Below, in pieces: positions 42,966 to 52,674 of a stretch of DNA of 64,000 nucleotides. Location of the stretch: positions 1 to 64,000 of the forward strand of contig NZ_QWLM01000006.1 in the NCBI RefSeq assembly GCF_003515945.1. The letters are read 5' to 3'. The translations under genes and the position numbers were made by a program. This stretch comes from Dermacoccus abyssi (lineage in GTDB: Bacteria; Actinomycetota; Actinomycetes; Actinomycetales; Dermatophilaceae). Below the pieces are notes generated by a model. That model did no database searches and was not told where the DNA came from. It saw only the letters and a list, made by a program, of their open reading frames with translations. Numbering within the stretch: position 1 is the stretch's first letter; every line of letters begins with the position of its first letter.

Positions 42966-44312
42966 TCAGCCGGGCAGGTGCAGCGTCGGCTGCGCGTCCT
43001 CGGCCGGGAGCGTCCACGTGTGGCGATCGGCGTCGCTCTGGTCGCCGGAGCGCAGATCCTTCACCTGATCGGCGTTGGGAACGCCGTCGCTCTCGCCGCC
43101 GAGGAACCACACGAAGGGGATGCCGCGACGGTCGGCGAACTGGATCTGTTTGCCGAACTTGGCTGCCTTCGGCGAGACGAGCGTCGGGATGCCACGAGCG
43201 CGCAGTGCGGCCGCCACGCGCATGCTCTCGTCACGCGATGCCTCGTCCGTCACGGCGACGAGCACCGCGGTGGGCGTCGGGCGCGTGGCGGCGAGGCCCC
43301 GCTCACCGATGAGCTTCGCGAGCAGGCGTGAAACACCGATCGAGAGGCCCACACCCGGGTAGGTCTTCTTGCCGTCGCTGGCGAGCGCGTCGTAGCGGCC
43401 ACCGGAGCAGATCGAGCCGTACGCCTCGTCACCGACGAGCTGCGTTTCGTAGACCGTGCCGGTGTAGTAGTCGAGACCGCGCGCGATCTTGAGTTCCGCG
43501 ACGAGCAGACCGGGCGCGTGCTCGGCCGCGGTGTCGATGACGGCCTTGAGCTGCGCCAGCCCCTCGTCGAGAATCTCGTGCTCGACGCCGAGAGCGCGCA
43601 CCTTCTCGACGAAGCTGGAGTCGCTCGTCGAGATCGCGGCGAGGGCGAGCACCTTGTCGGCGTTCTCGTCGCTGACGCCTTCGGCGACGAGCAGTTCCTT
43701 GACCTTCGCCGGTCCGATCTTGTCGAGCTTGTCGACGATGCGCAGCGTGCCGGTGATGTCGTCGATGCCGAGGCCGCGGTAGAAGCCCTCGGGGATCTTG
43801 CGGTTGTTCACCTGGATGCGGAAGTCACCGATGGGCAGGCGCTTGAACACGTCGGCGATGACGAGCGGGAGCTCAACCTCGTAGTGGAACGGCAACTCCC
43901 CCCCGTCGACGATGTCGATGTCGGCCTGAACGAACTCGCGGTAGCGCCCCGCCTGCGGGCGCTCGCCGCGCCAGACCGGCTGGATCTGGTAGCGGCGGAA
44001 CGGGAACGTCAGCTTGCCGGAGTTCTCGAGCACGTACCGGGCGAAGGGCACCGTGAGGTCGAAGTGCAGGCCGAGTCCGGCCTCCTTCGCGTCGCTCTCG
44101 TCGGCAGCCAGGCGGGAGACGGCGTAGATCTCCTTGTCCGCGTCACCACCCTTGCCGACCAGACGCTCGACGGGCTCCACGGCCCGCGTGTTGATCGGCT
44201 CGAAGCCGTGGAGCTCGAAGACCTCGGCGATGACGTCGAGCACCATCTGCTCGGCGTAACGCTGTGCGGGAAGCCATTCGAGGAAGCCGGAGATCGGCGT
44301 GACCTTGCTCAT
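42966..44312 (-). CDS. hisS: Histidine-tRNA ligase
   Basis: The 448-residue class II synthetase has motif 2 VWRGERPQAGRYREFVQADIDI, the histidine-specific segments ARGLDYYTGTVYE and GGRYDALA, and a C-terminal anticodon domain (PTAVLVAVTDEASRDESMRVAAALRARGIPTLV). The opening SGFLEWLPAQR differs from the GMRDILP type; this is the variant seen in a number of Actinobacteria. The start overlaps the hydrolase stop by four bases. Confidence 0.95.
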   Translation of the reverse strand: MSKVTPISGFLEWLPAQRYAEQMVLDVIAEVFELHGFEPINTRAVEPVERLVGKGGDADKEIYAVSRLAADESDAKEAGLGLHFDLTVPFARYVLENSGKLTFPFRRYQIQPVWRGERPQAGRYREFVQADIDIVDGGELPFHYEVELPLVIADVFKRLPIGDFRIQVNNRKIPEGFYRGLGIDDITGTLRIVDKLDKIGPAKVKELLVAEGVSDENADKVLALAAISTSDSSFVEKVRALGVEHEILDEGLAQLKAVIDTAAEHAPGLLVAELKIARGLDYYTGTVYETQLVGDEAYGSICSGGRYDALASDGKKTYPGVGLSIGVSRLLAKLIGERGLAATRPTPTAVLVAVTDEASRDESMRVAAALRARGIPTLVSPKAAKFGKQIQFADRRGIPFVWFLGGESDGVPNADQVKDLRSGDQSDADRHTWTLPAEDAQPTLHLPG

Positions 44313-45016
44313 GAGGTGAGTCCTTGGAGATACGGGTTGGTGGCGCGCTCACGCGCGATCGTGGTGGCCGGGCCGTGCCCGGGAAGAACGAGGGAGGAAT
44401 CGGGCAGCGGAAGCACCTTGTCGCGCAGGCTGCGCTGCATGGCTTCGGCGCTGCCGCCGATGAGGTCGGTGCGGCCGATCGAGCCGGCGAACAGGACGTC
44501 ACCGGTGACGACGGTGCTCGTCACCGACGCCGCCGTGGCGTCGTCGAGCCCCTGGGGAACGTCGTCGATCGTGAACATGACCGAACCCTCCGTGTGCCCC
44601 GGCGCATGGGTGACGCCGAACGTCAGGCCGGCGAGCTCCAGTGGGGCGCCCTCGTGGATCGAGACGACCTTCTCGGGCTCCTGCCACGTGGCGGCCTTGC
44701 CGAACGACTGCTCGAGCATGCCGCGAAGCTGCGGGCCGAGCTGGGCGTACGGATCGACGAGGCGGTAGCGGTCGTCCTCGTGGATGTGCGCCGCGATCGT
44801 GCCGCCGCACACCGGCGTCACGGAGAAGGTGTGGTCGAGATGGCCGTGCGTGAGCAGTACCGCGGTCGGCTTGAGGTCGAAATCGGCGAGCACGTGCTCG
44901 AGCTGGTCGGTGACGCCGATGCCCGGGTCGACGACCACACACTCGGAGCCGCGCTCACGCGCGACGACGTAGCAGTTCGTGCCCATGGCGGCAGCAGGGA
45001 AGGAAACGGTCAGCAC
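44309..45016 (-). CDS. Metallo-beta-lactamase-fold hydrolase (glyoxalase II-like)
   Basis: This 235-residue protein has the metal-binding HGHLDH (His57, His59, Asp61, His62), GHTEGSVMF and the C-terminal LPGHGPATTI. This matches the small MBL hydrolases that open thioesters or act on persulfides. The neighbour relationship with hisS is conserved and overlaps by four bases (ATGA). The substrate is not determined. Confidence 0.88.
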   Translation of the reverse strand: MLTVSFPAAAMGTNCYVVARERGSECVVVDPGIGVTDQLEHVLADFDLKPTAVLLTHGHLDHTFSVTPVCGGTIAAHIHEDDRYRLVDPYAQLGPQLRGMLEQSFGKAATWQEPEKVVSIHEGAPLELAGLTFGVTHAPGHTEGSVMFTIDDVPQGLDDATAASVTSTVVTGDVLFAGSIGRTDLIGGSAEAMQRSLRDKVLPLPDSSLVLPGHGPATTIARERATNPYLQGLTS

Positions 45017-45180
45017 CCGCCCAAGCCTACTGGCCGCGGCCTCTCGGCTTTCGCGCGTACCTCAGTGCCGTGAAGTGTGTTGCCCGTCCGGGCGTGACAT
45101 TGGCCGCATCCCACCTAGACTGATCGGGTTGCTGCCGGGGTGACGCATGACCGATTCCCCGGCTACGTCGAGAAAAAGGC

Positions 45181-46593
45181 ATGAACGTGTCCGAGGACTC
45201 CACCACTCCCACCCCGACGCCCGGTTCCATCAAGTCGAGCGCAATGCCGAAGCCCACCGCGGTTCCGGCCGCCGCCGAAGCGTCCGGGACGCCCGCTGCC
45301 GCTCCTACAGCGCCCATCGCCCCCGTTGCCGAGTCCACGTCCAACGCGGCCTCGTTCGGCCGTGTCGGCGAGGACGGCACGGTCTACGTCAAGACCCCGG
45401 ACGGTGAGAAGGCTGTCGGTTCCTACCCCGGCAAGAGTGAGGACGAGGCGCTCGCCTACTTCGCGCGCAAGTACGACGAACTGCACGCCAGCGCAGCCCT
45501 GCTCCTGCAGCGCGTCACGCAGACTGACGTTTCGGCCCACGACGCCACCGAGTCGCTGAAGAACCTGCGCAAGCAGGTCGGCGAGGCGAACGTCGTCGGT
45601 GACCTGCCGGCGCTCGACGGCATCGTCGAGGACATCTCGACGGCGCTGCGCGTCAAGGCGCAGGTCGAGGGCGAGCAGCGCGCCGCCGCGAAGGCCGAGG
45701 CGCTCAAGCAGCGTGAGGCTCTCGTCACCGAGGCCGAGCAGATCGCCGCGCAGGACCCGGAGAAGGTGCAGTGGAAGAAGTCCACCACCCGCATGCGTGA
45801 GCTCCTCGACGAGTGGAAGACCCACCAGAAGGGCGGCGCGCGCCTCGACCGTGACGTCGAGTCGACGCTCTGGCAGCGCTTCTCCGCGGCCCGCAACGGC
45901 TTCGACAAGACGCGACGCGCGCACTTCAGCAAGCTCGACGAACAGCACGGTGCGGCGAAGAAGGAGAAGGAGCGCCTTGTCGCCGAAGCCGAGAAGCTCC
46001 AGAACTCCACCGACTGGGGTTCGACGGCGTCCGCGTTCAAGCGCCTCATGGGTGATTGGCGTGCCGCCGGCCGTGCGTCGCGCGCCGACGACGACGCGCT
46101 GTGGCAGCGTTTCAAGGCCGCGCAGGACGCGTTCTTCGCGGCCAAGGACGAGGTCGTCGCAGAGGAGAACAAGGAGTTCGAGGCGAACGCCAAGGTCAAG
46201 GAGGAGCTGCTGGCCCAGGGCCAGAAGATCCTGCCGGTCAAGGAACTCGGCGCCGCCAAGGCGCAGCTGCGCGCGCTCCAGGAGAAGTGGGACGCCGCGG
46301 GCAAGGTGCCGCGCAAGGACATGGACCGGCTCGAGAAGGGCATGCGCCGCATCGAGAACGCCGTGCGTGACGCCGAGCAGGCGCAGTGGAAGAAGTCCGA
46401 CCCCGAGGTCAGCGCCCGCGCCAACTCGATGGTCGCGCAGTTGGAGTCGGCCATCGCCGACCTGCAGGCCGGCGTCGACGCCGCCGAGGCGTCGGGCAAC
46501 TCCAACAAGGCCAACAAGCTGCGTCAGGAGCTGAACGCGAAGCAGTCCTGGCTCGACCAGGTGCGTTCCACCGCCAGCGAGCTCGACGGCTGA
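45181..46593 (+). CDS. DUF349 domain-containing protein
   Basis: This 470-residue protein has an Ala/Pro-rich N-terminus (1-60), a short beta domain (GRVGEDGTVYVKTPDGEKAVGSYPG) and then tandem DUF349 helical repeats, recognised by W-K...-R...-DDALW-RF: STTRMRELLDEWKTHQKGG, WQRFSAARNGFDKTRRAHF, LMGDWRAAGRASRADDDALWQRFKAAQDAFFAAKD. It is rich in Lys/Glu and probably forms a long coiled structure. Function is not established; some DUF349 proteins bind nucleic acids. Confidence 0.85.
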   Translation: MNVSEDSTTPTPTPGSIKSSAMPKPTAVPAAAEASGTPAAAPTAPIAPVAESTSNAASFGRVGEDGTVYVKTPDGEKAVGSYPGKSEDEALAYFARKYDELHASAALLLQRVTQTDVSAHDATESLKNLRKQVGEANVVGDLPALDGIVEDISTALRVKAQVEGEQRAAAKAEALKQREALVTEAEQIAAQDPEKVQWKKSTTRMRELLDEWKTHQKGGARLDRDVESTLWQRFSAARNGFDKTRRAHFSKLDEQHGAAKKEKERLVAEAEKLQNSTDWGSTASAFKRLMGDWRAAGRASRADDDALWQRFKAAQDAFFAAKDEVVAEENKEFEANAKVKEELLAQGQKILPVKELGAAKAQLRALQEKWDAAGKVPRKDMDRLEKGMRRIENAVRDAEQAQWKKSDPEVSARANSMVAQLESAIADLQAGVDAAEASGNSNKANKLRQELNAKQSWLDQVRSTASELDG

Positions 46594-46606
46594 GAGGTTT
46601 GATCTG

Positions 46607-47944
46607 ATGTTCGGATCCGGTCGGTTCACGACGGATTCGGCCGCCGAAGGGCTGGTCGCTTACCTGAGCACCAGCCCTTCGCCGTTCCACGCGGTCGAGT
46701 CCACGGTACGTCTGCTCGAGGAGGCGGGCTTCGTCCGTCTTGACGAGGTCGACGTGTGGCCCACGGCGCCAGGGCGCTACGTCACGACGCGGGGCGGTTC
46801 GCTCGTCGCGTGGTCGAGCGAGCAGGTTGGTGAAGGCGCCTTCACGAAGGCTTCGGCGGAGGCGGTGCCCGGCTTCCGCATCGTCGGTGCGCACACCGAC
46901 TCCCCCAACCTGCGCATCAAGCCGCGCCCCGATCACGAGCGCGCCGGATGGCAGATGCTCGGTGTCGAGCCCTACGGCGGCCTGCTGCTCAACTCGTGGC
47001 TCGATCGCGACCTCGGCCTTTCGGGGCGCGTCTCCGTTCGCCAGGCCGACGGTTCGGTCGGCACGCGCATGTTCCAGTGCGACGAGCCGCTGCTGCGCGT
47101 CTCCCAGCTCGCCATCCACCTCGACCGTTCCACGAACGACGGGCTGACGCTCAACAAGCAGACCCACATGGAGCCGCACTGGGCGCTCTCGCAGGTGCCG
47201 ACGTTCGCCGAGTGGCTCGCCGACCAGGTCGGCGTCGAGGCCCTCGACGTCCTCGCGTGGGACGCGATGACGCACGACACGCAGGCTCCGGCCCGCACGG
47301 GGCTGCATCACGAGTTCGTCGCCGGCGCCCGTATGGACAACTTGGCCACGAGCTTCGCAGCGACGACGGCGCTCCTCGACGCGGTGGAGAACCCGGCGGA
47401 CGAGCCCGTCATCCCCCTCATCGTGCTGTTCGACCACGAGGAAATCGGCTCGATGTCGGAGCGGGGCGCGTTCTCGGCGTACCTGCCCACCGTTCTCGAG
47501 CGCATCGTCTTGGCCCTCGGCGGGTCACGCGACGCCCTGCACCGTTCCCTCGCGCGCACCGTCATCGCCTCGGGCGACATGGCGCACGCCACGCACCCCA
47601 ATTACGCAGACCGTCACGAGCCGGCGCACCACATCGCGATGAACGGCGGCCCGGTGCTCAAGGTGAACACGAACCTGCGCTACGCGACGGACGCCGTCGG
47701 GGCGGCGCACTTCGCGGCCGCGTGCCGTCAGGCGGGCGTACCCATGCAGGAGTTCGTCGTGCGCTCGGATCTGCCCTGCGGCTCGACGGTCGGCCCGATG
47801 ACGGCGGCCCTCTCCGGTGCGACGACGGTCGACTTCGGCGCCCCCACGCTCTCGATGCACTCCATCCGTGAACTCGTCGGTGCGGCCGACCAGGCGATGT
47901 ACGCGGCCGCGCTCGCGGCCTTCCTCGCCCCACGAGGTGCGTGA
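46607..47944 (+). CDS. M18-family aminopeptidase
   Basis: The 445-residue zinc aminopeptidase has the M18 set GAHTDSPNLRIKP (first metal His/Asp), FDHEEIGSMSERGA (catalytic and metal Glu), SGDMAHATHPNYADRHEP and SMHSIREL with a terminal metal His. It removes N-terminal, often acidic, residues from peptides in the cytoplasm. It begins 13 bases after the DUF349 gene and ends at a strong terminator, so the two form an operon. Confidence 0.93.
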   Translation: MFGSGRFTTDSAAEGLVAYLSTSPSPFHAVESTVRLLEEAGFVRLDEVDVWPTAPGRYVTTRGGSLVAWSSEQVGEGAFTKASAEAVPGFRIVGAHTDSPNLRIKPRPDHERAGWQMLGVEPYGGLLLNSWLDRDLGLSGRVSVRQADGSVGTRMFQCDEPLLRVSQLAIHLDRSTNDGLTLNKQTHMEPHWALSQVPTFAEWLADQVGVEALDVLAWDAMTHDTQAPARTGLHHEFVAGARMDNLATSFAATTALLDAVENPADEPVIPLIVLFDHEEIGSMSERGAFSAYLPTVLERIVLALGGSRDALHRSLARTVIASGDMAHATHPNYADRHEPAHHIAMNGGPVLKVNTNLRYATDAVGAAHFAAACRQAGVPMQEFVVRSDLPCGSTVGPMTAALSGATTVDFGAPTLSMHSIRELVGAADQAMYAAALAAFLAPRGA

Positions 47945-47972
47945 GACGCGGGCTGCTGCTCGACTGACGAGG

Positions 47973-48016
47973 AAAGTGCAGGTTGTGCGTGGTATTTCAC
48001 GCACAACCTGCACTTT
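47973..48016. terminator. Perfect 19-bp terminator hairpin
   Basis: AAAGTGCAGGTTGTGCGTG pairs with its exact complement across loop GTATTT, giving A-rich and T-rich feet for termination in both directions. It follows the M18 aminopeptidase stop by 28 bases and lies before the GNAT gene. Confidence 0.85.
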
Positions 48017-48084
48017 GGTGCATCAGTCATCGAGCGGGCTTAATTCGGTTGCGTCGAATTGGCGCACCGGCGTCAACTGGGACG

Positions 48085-48591
48085 ATGTTTGAGCACTTCG
48101 CACTTCGTCCGCTCCAGGTCGGCGACGCAGCCGACATGTCCGAGGTGCTGTCGGATCCTGAGCTCTATCGGTTCACGGGCGGTCATCCCCCAACGACGGG
48201 CGAACTGGAACGCCGCTACGCGGTTCAAACCCGAGGTGGCTCCCCCGCCGGCCTCGAGATCTGGATCAACGAACTCGTCGTCGTCCGGACTGACAGCGGC
48301 GAGCGGCCAGTGGGCTTCGTTCAGGCCACCATCCCTGTCGACACCGGGCCCACAGAGATCGCCTGGGTGATCGGAGTCCCCCGTCAGGGAAACGGTTACG
48401 GCCACCGCGCAGCCTCGCTCCTCATGGAGCAGCTTCGAGAACGAGGCATCACCGACGTGCTCGCTCACATCCATCCCGACCACACGGCGTCACAGCAGAT
48501 CGCGCAGCGGCTTGCGATGGAGCCGACCGACATCACGATCGACGGCGAGCCCCTGTGGAAGGGCACGACTCCCGAACCAACGCGAGGTTGA
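48085..48591 (+). CDS. GNAT-family N-acetyltransferase
   Basis: This 168-residue protein opens FALRPLQVGDAADMSEVLSDPELYRFTGG and has the acetyl-CoA-binding pattern IAWVIGVPRQGNGYGHRAASLLMEQL followed by VLAHIHPDHTASQQIAQRLAM. This is the GNAT fold of the RimJ-like branch. ATG 48085 starts the fold; the open frame upstream overlaps the terminator and is discarded. The acceptor is unknown. Confidence 0.85.
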   Translation: MFEHFALRPLQVGDAADMSEVLSDPELYRFTGGHPPTTGELERRYAVQTRGGSPAGLEIWINELVVVRTDSGERPVGFVQATIPVDTGPTEIAWVIGVPRQGNGYGHRAASLLMEQLRERGITDVLAHIHPDHTASQQIAQRLAMEPTDITIDGEPLWKGTTPEPTRG

Positions 48592-48623
48592 CTGAAGCCC
48601 TCTGCGCGCCCAGGTCGAACGGG

Positions 48624-50972
48624 TCAGGTCTCCTGTGTCGCTACCCCGGTCTCGTCGGCACTGTCGCCCGGCTCCCCCGGCTGGTCCTTGGCCTTCGCTC
48701 CCGTGCCCGTCAGTCGGTAGACGTCGAAGACGCCGCTGACGCGCCGGACGGCACGCATGACGTGGTCGAGGTGGCTCGCATCGCCCATCTCGAACGTGAA
48801 CTTGCTGACGGCCACGCGATTGCTCGCCGTCGTGAGGGCCGCCGACAGGATGTTGACGTGCTGGTCGCTCAGGGCGCGTGTGATGTCCGAGAGCAGGCCG
48901 TTGCGGTCGAGCGCCTCCACCTGCAGCTGGACGAGGAAGACGCTCGCCTGTCCCGGCGCCCAGGCCACCTTGATGAGGCGCTCCGGCTGACGCTTGAGGT
49001 CGTCGATGTTCGTGCAGTCGCTGCGGTGCACCGACACGCCGCGTCCCGTCGTCACGAAGCCGACGATGTCGTCGCCCGGCACCGGCATGCAGCAGCGCGC
49101 GAGCTTCACCCACACGTCGTCCGTGCCGACGACGGTGACGCCCGGGTCGGCCTTCATCCGCGGACGGCCGGTGCGCGGCGTCGCCGCCTCCGCCATGTCC
49201 TCGGTGGTCGCCTCTTCCCCACCGAGCGCCGAGACGAGCGAGCGCACGACCGCCTCGGTGGAGATGTGCCCGTCACCGATCGCGGCGTAGAGCGCGTCGA
49301 TGTCGGCGTGGTTGAGGCGGGTGGCGACGTCCGTCAGGCTGTCGTGCGACATGAGCCGCTGCAGCGGCAGACCCTGCTTGCGCAGCGTCTTCGCGAGGGC
49401 GTCCTTGCCCTTCTCGATGGCCTCCTCGCGACGCTCCTTGCTGAACCACTGCTTGATCTTGCTCTTGGCTCGCGGCGACTTGACGAAGCCGAGCCAGTCG
49501 CGGCTCGGACCCGCGCCATCGGCCTTGGACGTGAGCACCTCGACGACGTCACCCGTGGCGAGGGTCGTCTCCAGCGTGGCGAGGCGTCCGTTGACCCGGG
49601 CACCGATGCAGTGGTGCCCCACCTCGGTGTGCACGGCGTACGCGAAGTCGACGGGCGTCGAACCCGCCGGCAGCGCGATGATGCCGCCCTTGGGTGTGAA
49701 GACGTACAGCTCGCGGCTGCCGACCTCGAAGCGCAGCGACTCGAGGAACTCCCCTGGATCTTCCGTGTCGCGCTGCCACTCGAGCAGCTGCCGCAGCCAG
49801 GCCATGTCGTTCGTGCCGGCAGCAGGCGACGCAGCCGGGCCGGCGTTCTCGACGCCGCGCTTCGCGTCGTCCTTGTACTTCCAGTGCGCGGCGACACCGT
49901 ACTCCGCGCGACGGTGCATGTCGTACGTACGGATCTGGATCTCCACCGGCTTGCCGCCGGGGCCCACGACCGTCGTGTGCAACGACTGGTACATGTTGAA
50001 CTTCGGCATCGCGATGTAGTCCTTGAACCGCCCCTGAATGGGCGTCCATCGCGTGTGCAGGGTGCCGAGCACTGCGTAACAGTCGCGTACCGACTCGACG
50101 AGCACGCGCACCGCGACGAGGTCGTAGATGTCCTCGAAGTCGCGCCCCCGCACGATCATTTTCTGGTACACGGAGTAGTAGTGCTTCGGGCGTCCGGTGA
50201 CCTCACCCTTGATGCGCGCCGCGCGCAGATCGCTCGCGACCTGCTCCTTCACGGTGCGCAGGTAGGACTCGCGAGCCGGCGAACGATCGGCCACGAGACG
50301 CACGATCTCGTCGTAGATCTGCGGGTACAGCGTCGAGAACGACAGATCCTCGAGCTCCCACTTGATCGTGTTCATCCCGAGGCGGTGAGCCAGCGGAGCG
50401 TAGATCTCGAGCGTCTCGGTGGCCTTGCGCTGGGCCGAGGCTTGCGAGACGTAGCGCCACGTGCGCGCGTTGTGGAGACGGTCGGCGAGCTTGATGACGA
50501 GCACCCGGATGTCCTGCGCCATCGCGACGACCATCTTGCGCACCGTTTCGGCCTGCGCAGCGTCGCCGTAGGTGACCTTGTCGAGCTTCGTCACGCCGTC
50601 GACGAGGCGGGCGATCTCGGGCCCGAAATCCTTCGTCAGCTGGTCGAGGGAGTAGTCCGTGTCCTCGACGGTGTCGTGCAGCAGCGCGGCGGCCAGCGTC
50701 GGCGGCGTCATGCCGAGTTCGGCAAGGATCGTCGCGACGGCGAGCGGGTGCGTGATGTACGGGTCGCCGCTCTTGCGCACCTGGTGACGGTGGCAACGCT
50801 CCGCGACCTCGTAGGCCCGGACGATCAGCGCGGTGTCGGCCTTGGGGTGGGTCTCGCGAACGGTGCGAAGCAGCGGTTCGAGAACGCGGTTGTTGCTCGG
50901 GCGCGGACCGCCGAAGCGCACCAGCCTCTGGCGCACTCGCGACGACGAACTCGAACCGGACTGCTCAACCAT
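48624..50972 (-). CDS. rel: Bifunctional (p)ppGpp synthetase/hydrolase Rel
   Basis: The 782-residue protein has the hydrolase HD domain (His61, HD at 99-100 in [10 protein letters not shown]), the synthetase domain with [22 protein letters not shown], a TGS domain ([29 protein letters not shown]), a zinc-finger-like region with CCMPVPGD and a C-terminal ACT domain. RFKD matches the RXKD motif of bifunctional enzymes, and the HD residues are intact, so both activities are expected. The start at 50972 is the ATG before the conserved N-terminus. It follows apt. Confidence 0.96.
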   Translation of the reverse strand: MVEQSGSSSSSRVRQRLVRFGGPRPSNNRVLEPLLRTVRETHPKADTALIVRAYEVAERCHRHQVRKSGDPYITHPLAVATILAELGMTPPTLAAALLHDTVEDTDYSLDQLTKDFGPEIARLVDGVTKLDKVTYGDAAQAETVRKMVVAMAQDIRVLVIKLADRLHNARTWRYVSQASAQRKATETLEIYAPLAHRLGMNTIKWELEDLSFSTLYPQIYDEIVRLVADRSPARESYLRTVKEQVASDLRAARIKGEVTGRPKHYYSVYQKMIVRGRDFEDIYDLVAVRVLVESVRDCYAVLGTLHTRWTPIQGRFKDYIAMPKFNMYQSLHTTVVGPGGKPVEIQIRTYDMHRRAEYGVAAHWKYKDDAKRGVENAGPAASPAAGTNDMAWLRQLLEWQRDTEDPGEFLESLRFEVGSRELYVFTPKGGIIALPAGSTPVDFAYAVHTEVGHHCIGARVNGRLATLETTLATGDVVEVLTSKADGAGPSRDWLGFVKSPRAKSKIKQWFSKERREEAIEKGKDALAKTLRKQGLPLQRLMSHDSLTDVATRLNHADIDALYAAIGDGHISTEAVVRSLVSALGGEEATTEDMAEAATPRTGRPRMKADPGVTVVGTDDVWVKLARCCMPVPGDDIVGFVTTGRGVSVHRSDCTNIDDLKRQPERLIKVAWAPGQASVFLVQLQVEALDRNGLLSDITRALSDQHVNILSAALTTASNRVAVSKFTFEMGDASHLDHVMRAVRRVSGVFDVYRLTGTGAKAKDQPGEPGDSADETGVATQET

Positions 50973-50998
50973 GGGCCGATAGTAGTGGCAAACGCCAC

Positions 50999-51541
50999 TC
51001 AGTCGACGACGAGGCCCGTGTGAACGGGCCAACGCTCCAGGCGTGCTCGGCCGTCGAGGAAGGCCAGTTCGACCAGGACGTCGAACCCGACGACGCTTCC
51101 GCCGACCTTTTCGACGAGCTCGCACGACGCCACAGCCGTGCCACCGGTGGCGAGGACGTCGTCGATGACGAGCACTCGCGCGCCCGGCTTCACGGCGTCG
51201 GTGTGCATCTCGATGGTCGCCGAGCCGTACTCGAGGTCGTACGACTGCGCGACGACCTCACCGGGCAGCTTGCCCTTCTTGCGAATCGGGACGAATCCGA
51301 CGCCCATGCGCTGGGCGAGCGGTGCCCCGATGACGAACCCACGCGCCTCGACGCCCGCGACGACGTCGACGCCGCCCTCGTGACGCTCCGCGAGGAGATC
51401 GAGCACCGAACCGAAAGCCGCGGCGTTCGCGAACAGCGGCGTGATGTCCTTGAACACCACGCCCGGCGTCGGGAAGTCAGCGACGTCCCGAGTGTGCCGA
51501 GCGACGAGGCCCGCCACCCGCTGCTGGTAGTCCGTCATCAC
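50999..51541 (-). CDS. apt: Adenine phosphoribosyltransferase
   Basis: The 180-residue enzyme salvages adenine to AMP. It has [35 protein letters not shown] and the PRPP motif [14 protein letters not shown] (about 123-136). It starts with two adjacent ATG codons, the first overlapping the secF stop (ATGA). The order secD-secF-apt-rel is conserved in Actinobacteria. Confidence 0.95.
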   Translation of the reverse strand: MMTDYQQRVAGLVARHTRDVADFPTPGVVFKDITPLFANAAAFGSVLDLLAERHEGGVDVVAGVEARGFVIGAPLAQRMGVGFVPIRKKGKLPGEVVAQSYDLEYGSATIEMHTDAVKPGARVLVIDDVLATGGTAVASCELVEKVGGSVVGFDVLVELAFLDGRARLERWPVHTGLVVD

Positions 51542-52674
51542 TCGTCTCGCTGCGCAGCCGGGTGTGCACCACGACGACGCATCGTCGCCGAAGCGCCGCT
51601 CGCTGCACCGGAGGCAGCCCGGCTCGTCAGCACACCCGAGGACTCGGCGCCGTGGCCGGCTTCCTCGTCACTGTCACCCGCGGCCCGCTTCTGGTAGGCC
51701 TTGGCGCGACGCGCCAGCTCCTGCACGCCCTTCTCACGACGACGCAGGTCGGTGAGCGCCGGCGTCGCGATGAAGATCGAGGAGAACGTACCGACGGCCA
51801 CACCGATGAACAGGGCGACCGCGATGTCGAGCAGCGTGCTCGGGCCGATGAAGAAGACACCGACGACGAGGATCGCCGCGATCGGCAGGAGGGCCACGAC
51901 CGAGGTGTTGATCGAACGCACGAGCATCTGGTTGACGGCGTAGTTCGCGGCTTGGTCGAAGCTGCGGCGTCCCGTCGCGAAGGCCTCGGACGCGTTCTCG
52001 CGCACCTTGTCGAAGACGACGACGGTGTCGTAGATCGAGTAACCGAGGATCGTGAGGAAGCCGATCATCGTCGCCGGCGTCACCTCGAGACCCGTAAGGG
52101 CGTAAATACCGACGGTGAAGAACAGGTCGTGGATGAGGGCGATGAGCGCAGCAGCCGCCATCTTCCACGTGCGGAAGTACAGCGCGAGCACGACCGACAC
52201 GAAGGCGAGGAAGACGAACAGGGCGACGATGGCCTTGTTCGTCACGCTTTCACCCCAGGAAGGGCCGATGAACGAGGTCTCGGCACTCGTGGCCGGAACG
52301 TCGAACTCCTTGGCCAGGGCGTTCTTGACGGCCTCCGTGGTGGCCGGGGTGCCGTCGCCGAGCTTCTCGGCCTGCACGCGGACCGTGCCCTCACCGAGCT
52401 TCGAAACACGCAGGTTCGATTCGGTCTTCGTCACCGACGTGACGGCGTCGGCAGCACGCGTGTCGTAGCTGGCCGTGTTCGAGATACCGGGAACGCGGAT
52501 CTCGGAGCCACCGGTGAACTCGAGGCCGAAGTTGAGGCCACGACCGAACAGACCGGCTGCGGCGAGGACGAGCAGCACGGCGGTCAGGGCGTACCAGCGC
52601 TTGCGCTTGCCGATGAAGTCGAACTGACGACGACCCGTGTAGAGGTCGTTTCCGAACGTTGCGAAGCTGGCCAT
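51538..52674 (-). CDS. secF: Protein translocase subunit SecF
   Basis: SecF works with SecD in proton-driven late steps of Sec export. The 378-residue protein has the N-terminal FIGKRKRWYALTAVLLVLAA helix, GLNFGLEFTGGSEIRV, and the C-terminal helix block VTPATMIGFLTILGYSIYDTVVVFDKVREN with RSINTSVVALLPI. The C-terminal 70 residues are a charged cytoplasmic tail. The start overlaps the secD stop by one base. Confidence 0.96.
   Translation of the reverse strand: MASFATFGNDLYTGRRQFDFIGKRKRWYALTAVLLVLAAAGLFGRGLNFGLEFTGGSEIRVPGISNTASYDTRAADAVTSVTKTESNLRVSKLGEGTVRVQAEKLGDGTPATTEAVKNALAKEFDVPATSAETSFIGPSWGESVTNKAIVALFVFLAFVSVVLALYFRTWKMAAAALIALIHDLFFTVGIYALTGLEVTPATMIGFLTILGYSIYDTVVVFDKVRENASEAFATGRRSFDQAANYAVNQMLVRSINTSVVALLPIAAILVVGVFFIGPSTLLDIAVALFIGVAVGTFSSIFIATPALTDLRRREKGVQELARRAKAYQKRAAGDSDEEAGHGAESSGVLTSRAASGAASGASATMRRRGAHPAAQRDE

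Noticed and set aside
47973-48016. Perfect inverted repeat as a mobile-element end or MITE
   Set aside because: It is a simple hairpin right behind a gene, has no target duplication or partner copy, and its base pattern fits a terminator.
48555-51023. Long plus-strand open frame opposite rel
   Set aside because: Antisense shadow of the conserved rel gene; low-complexity composition and no homology pattern.
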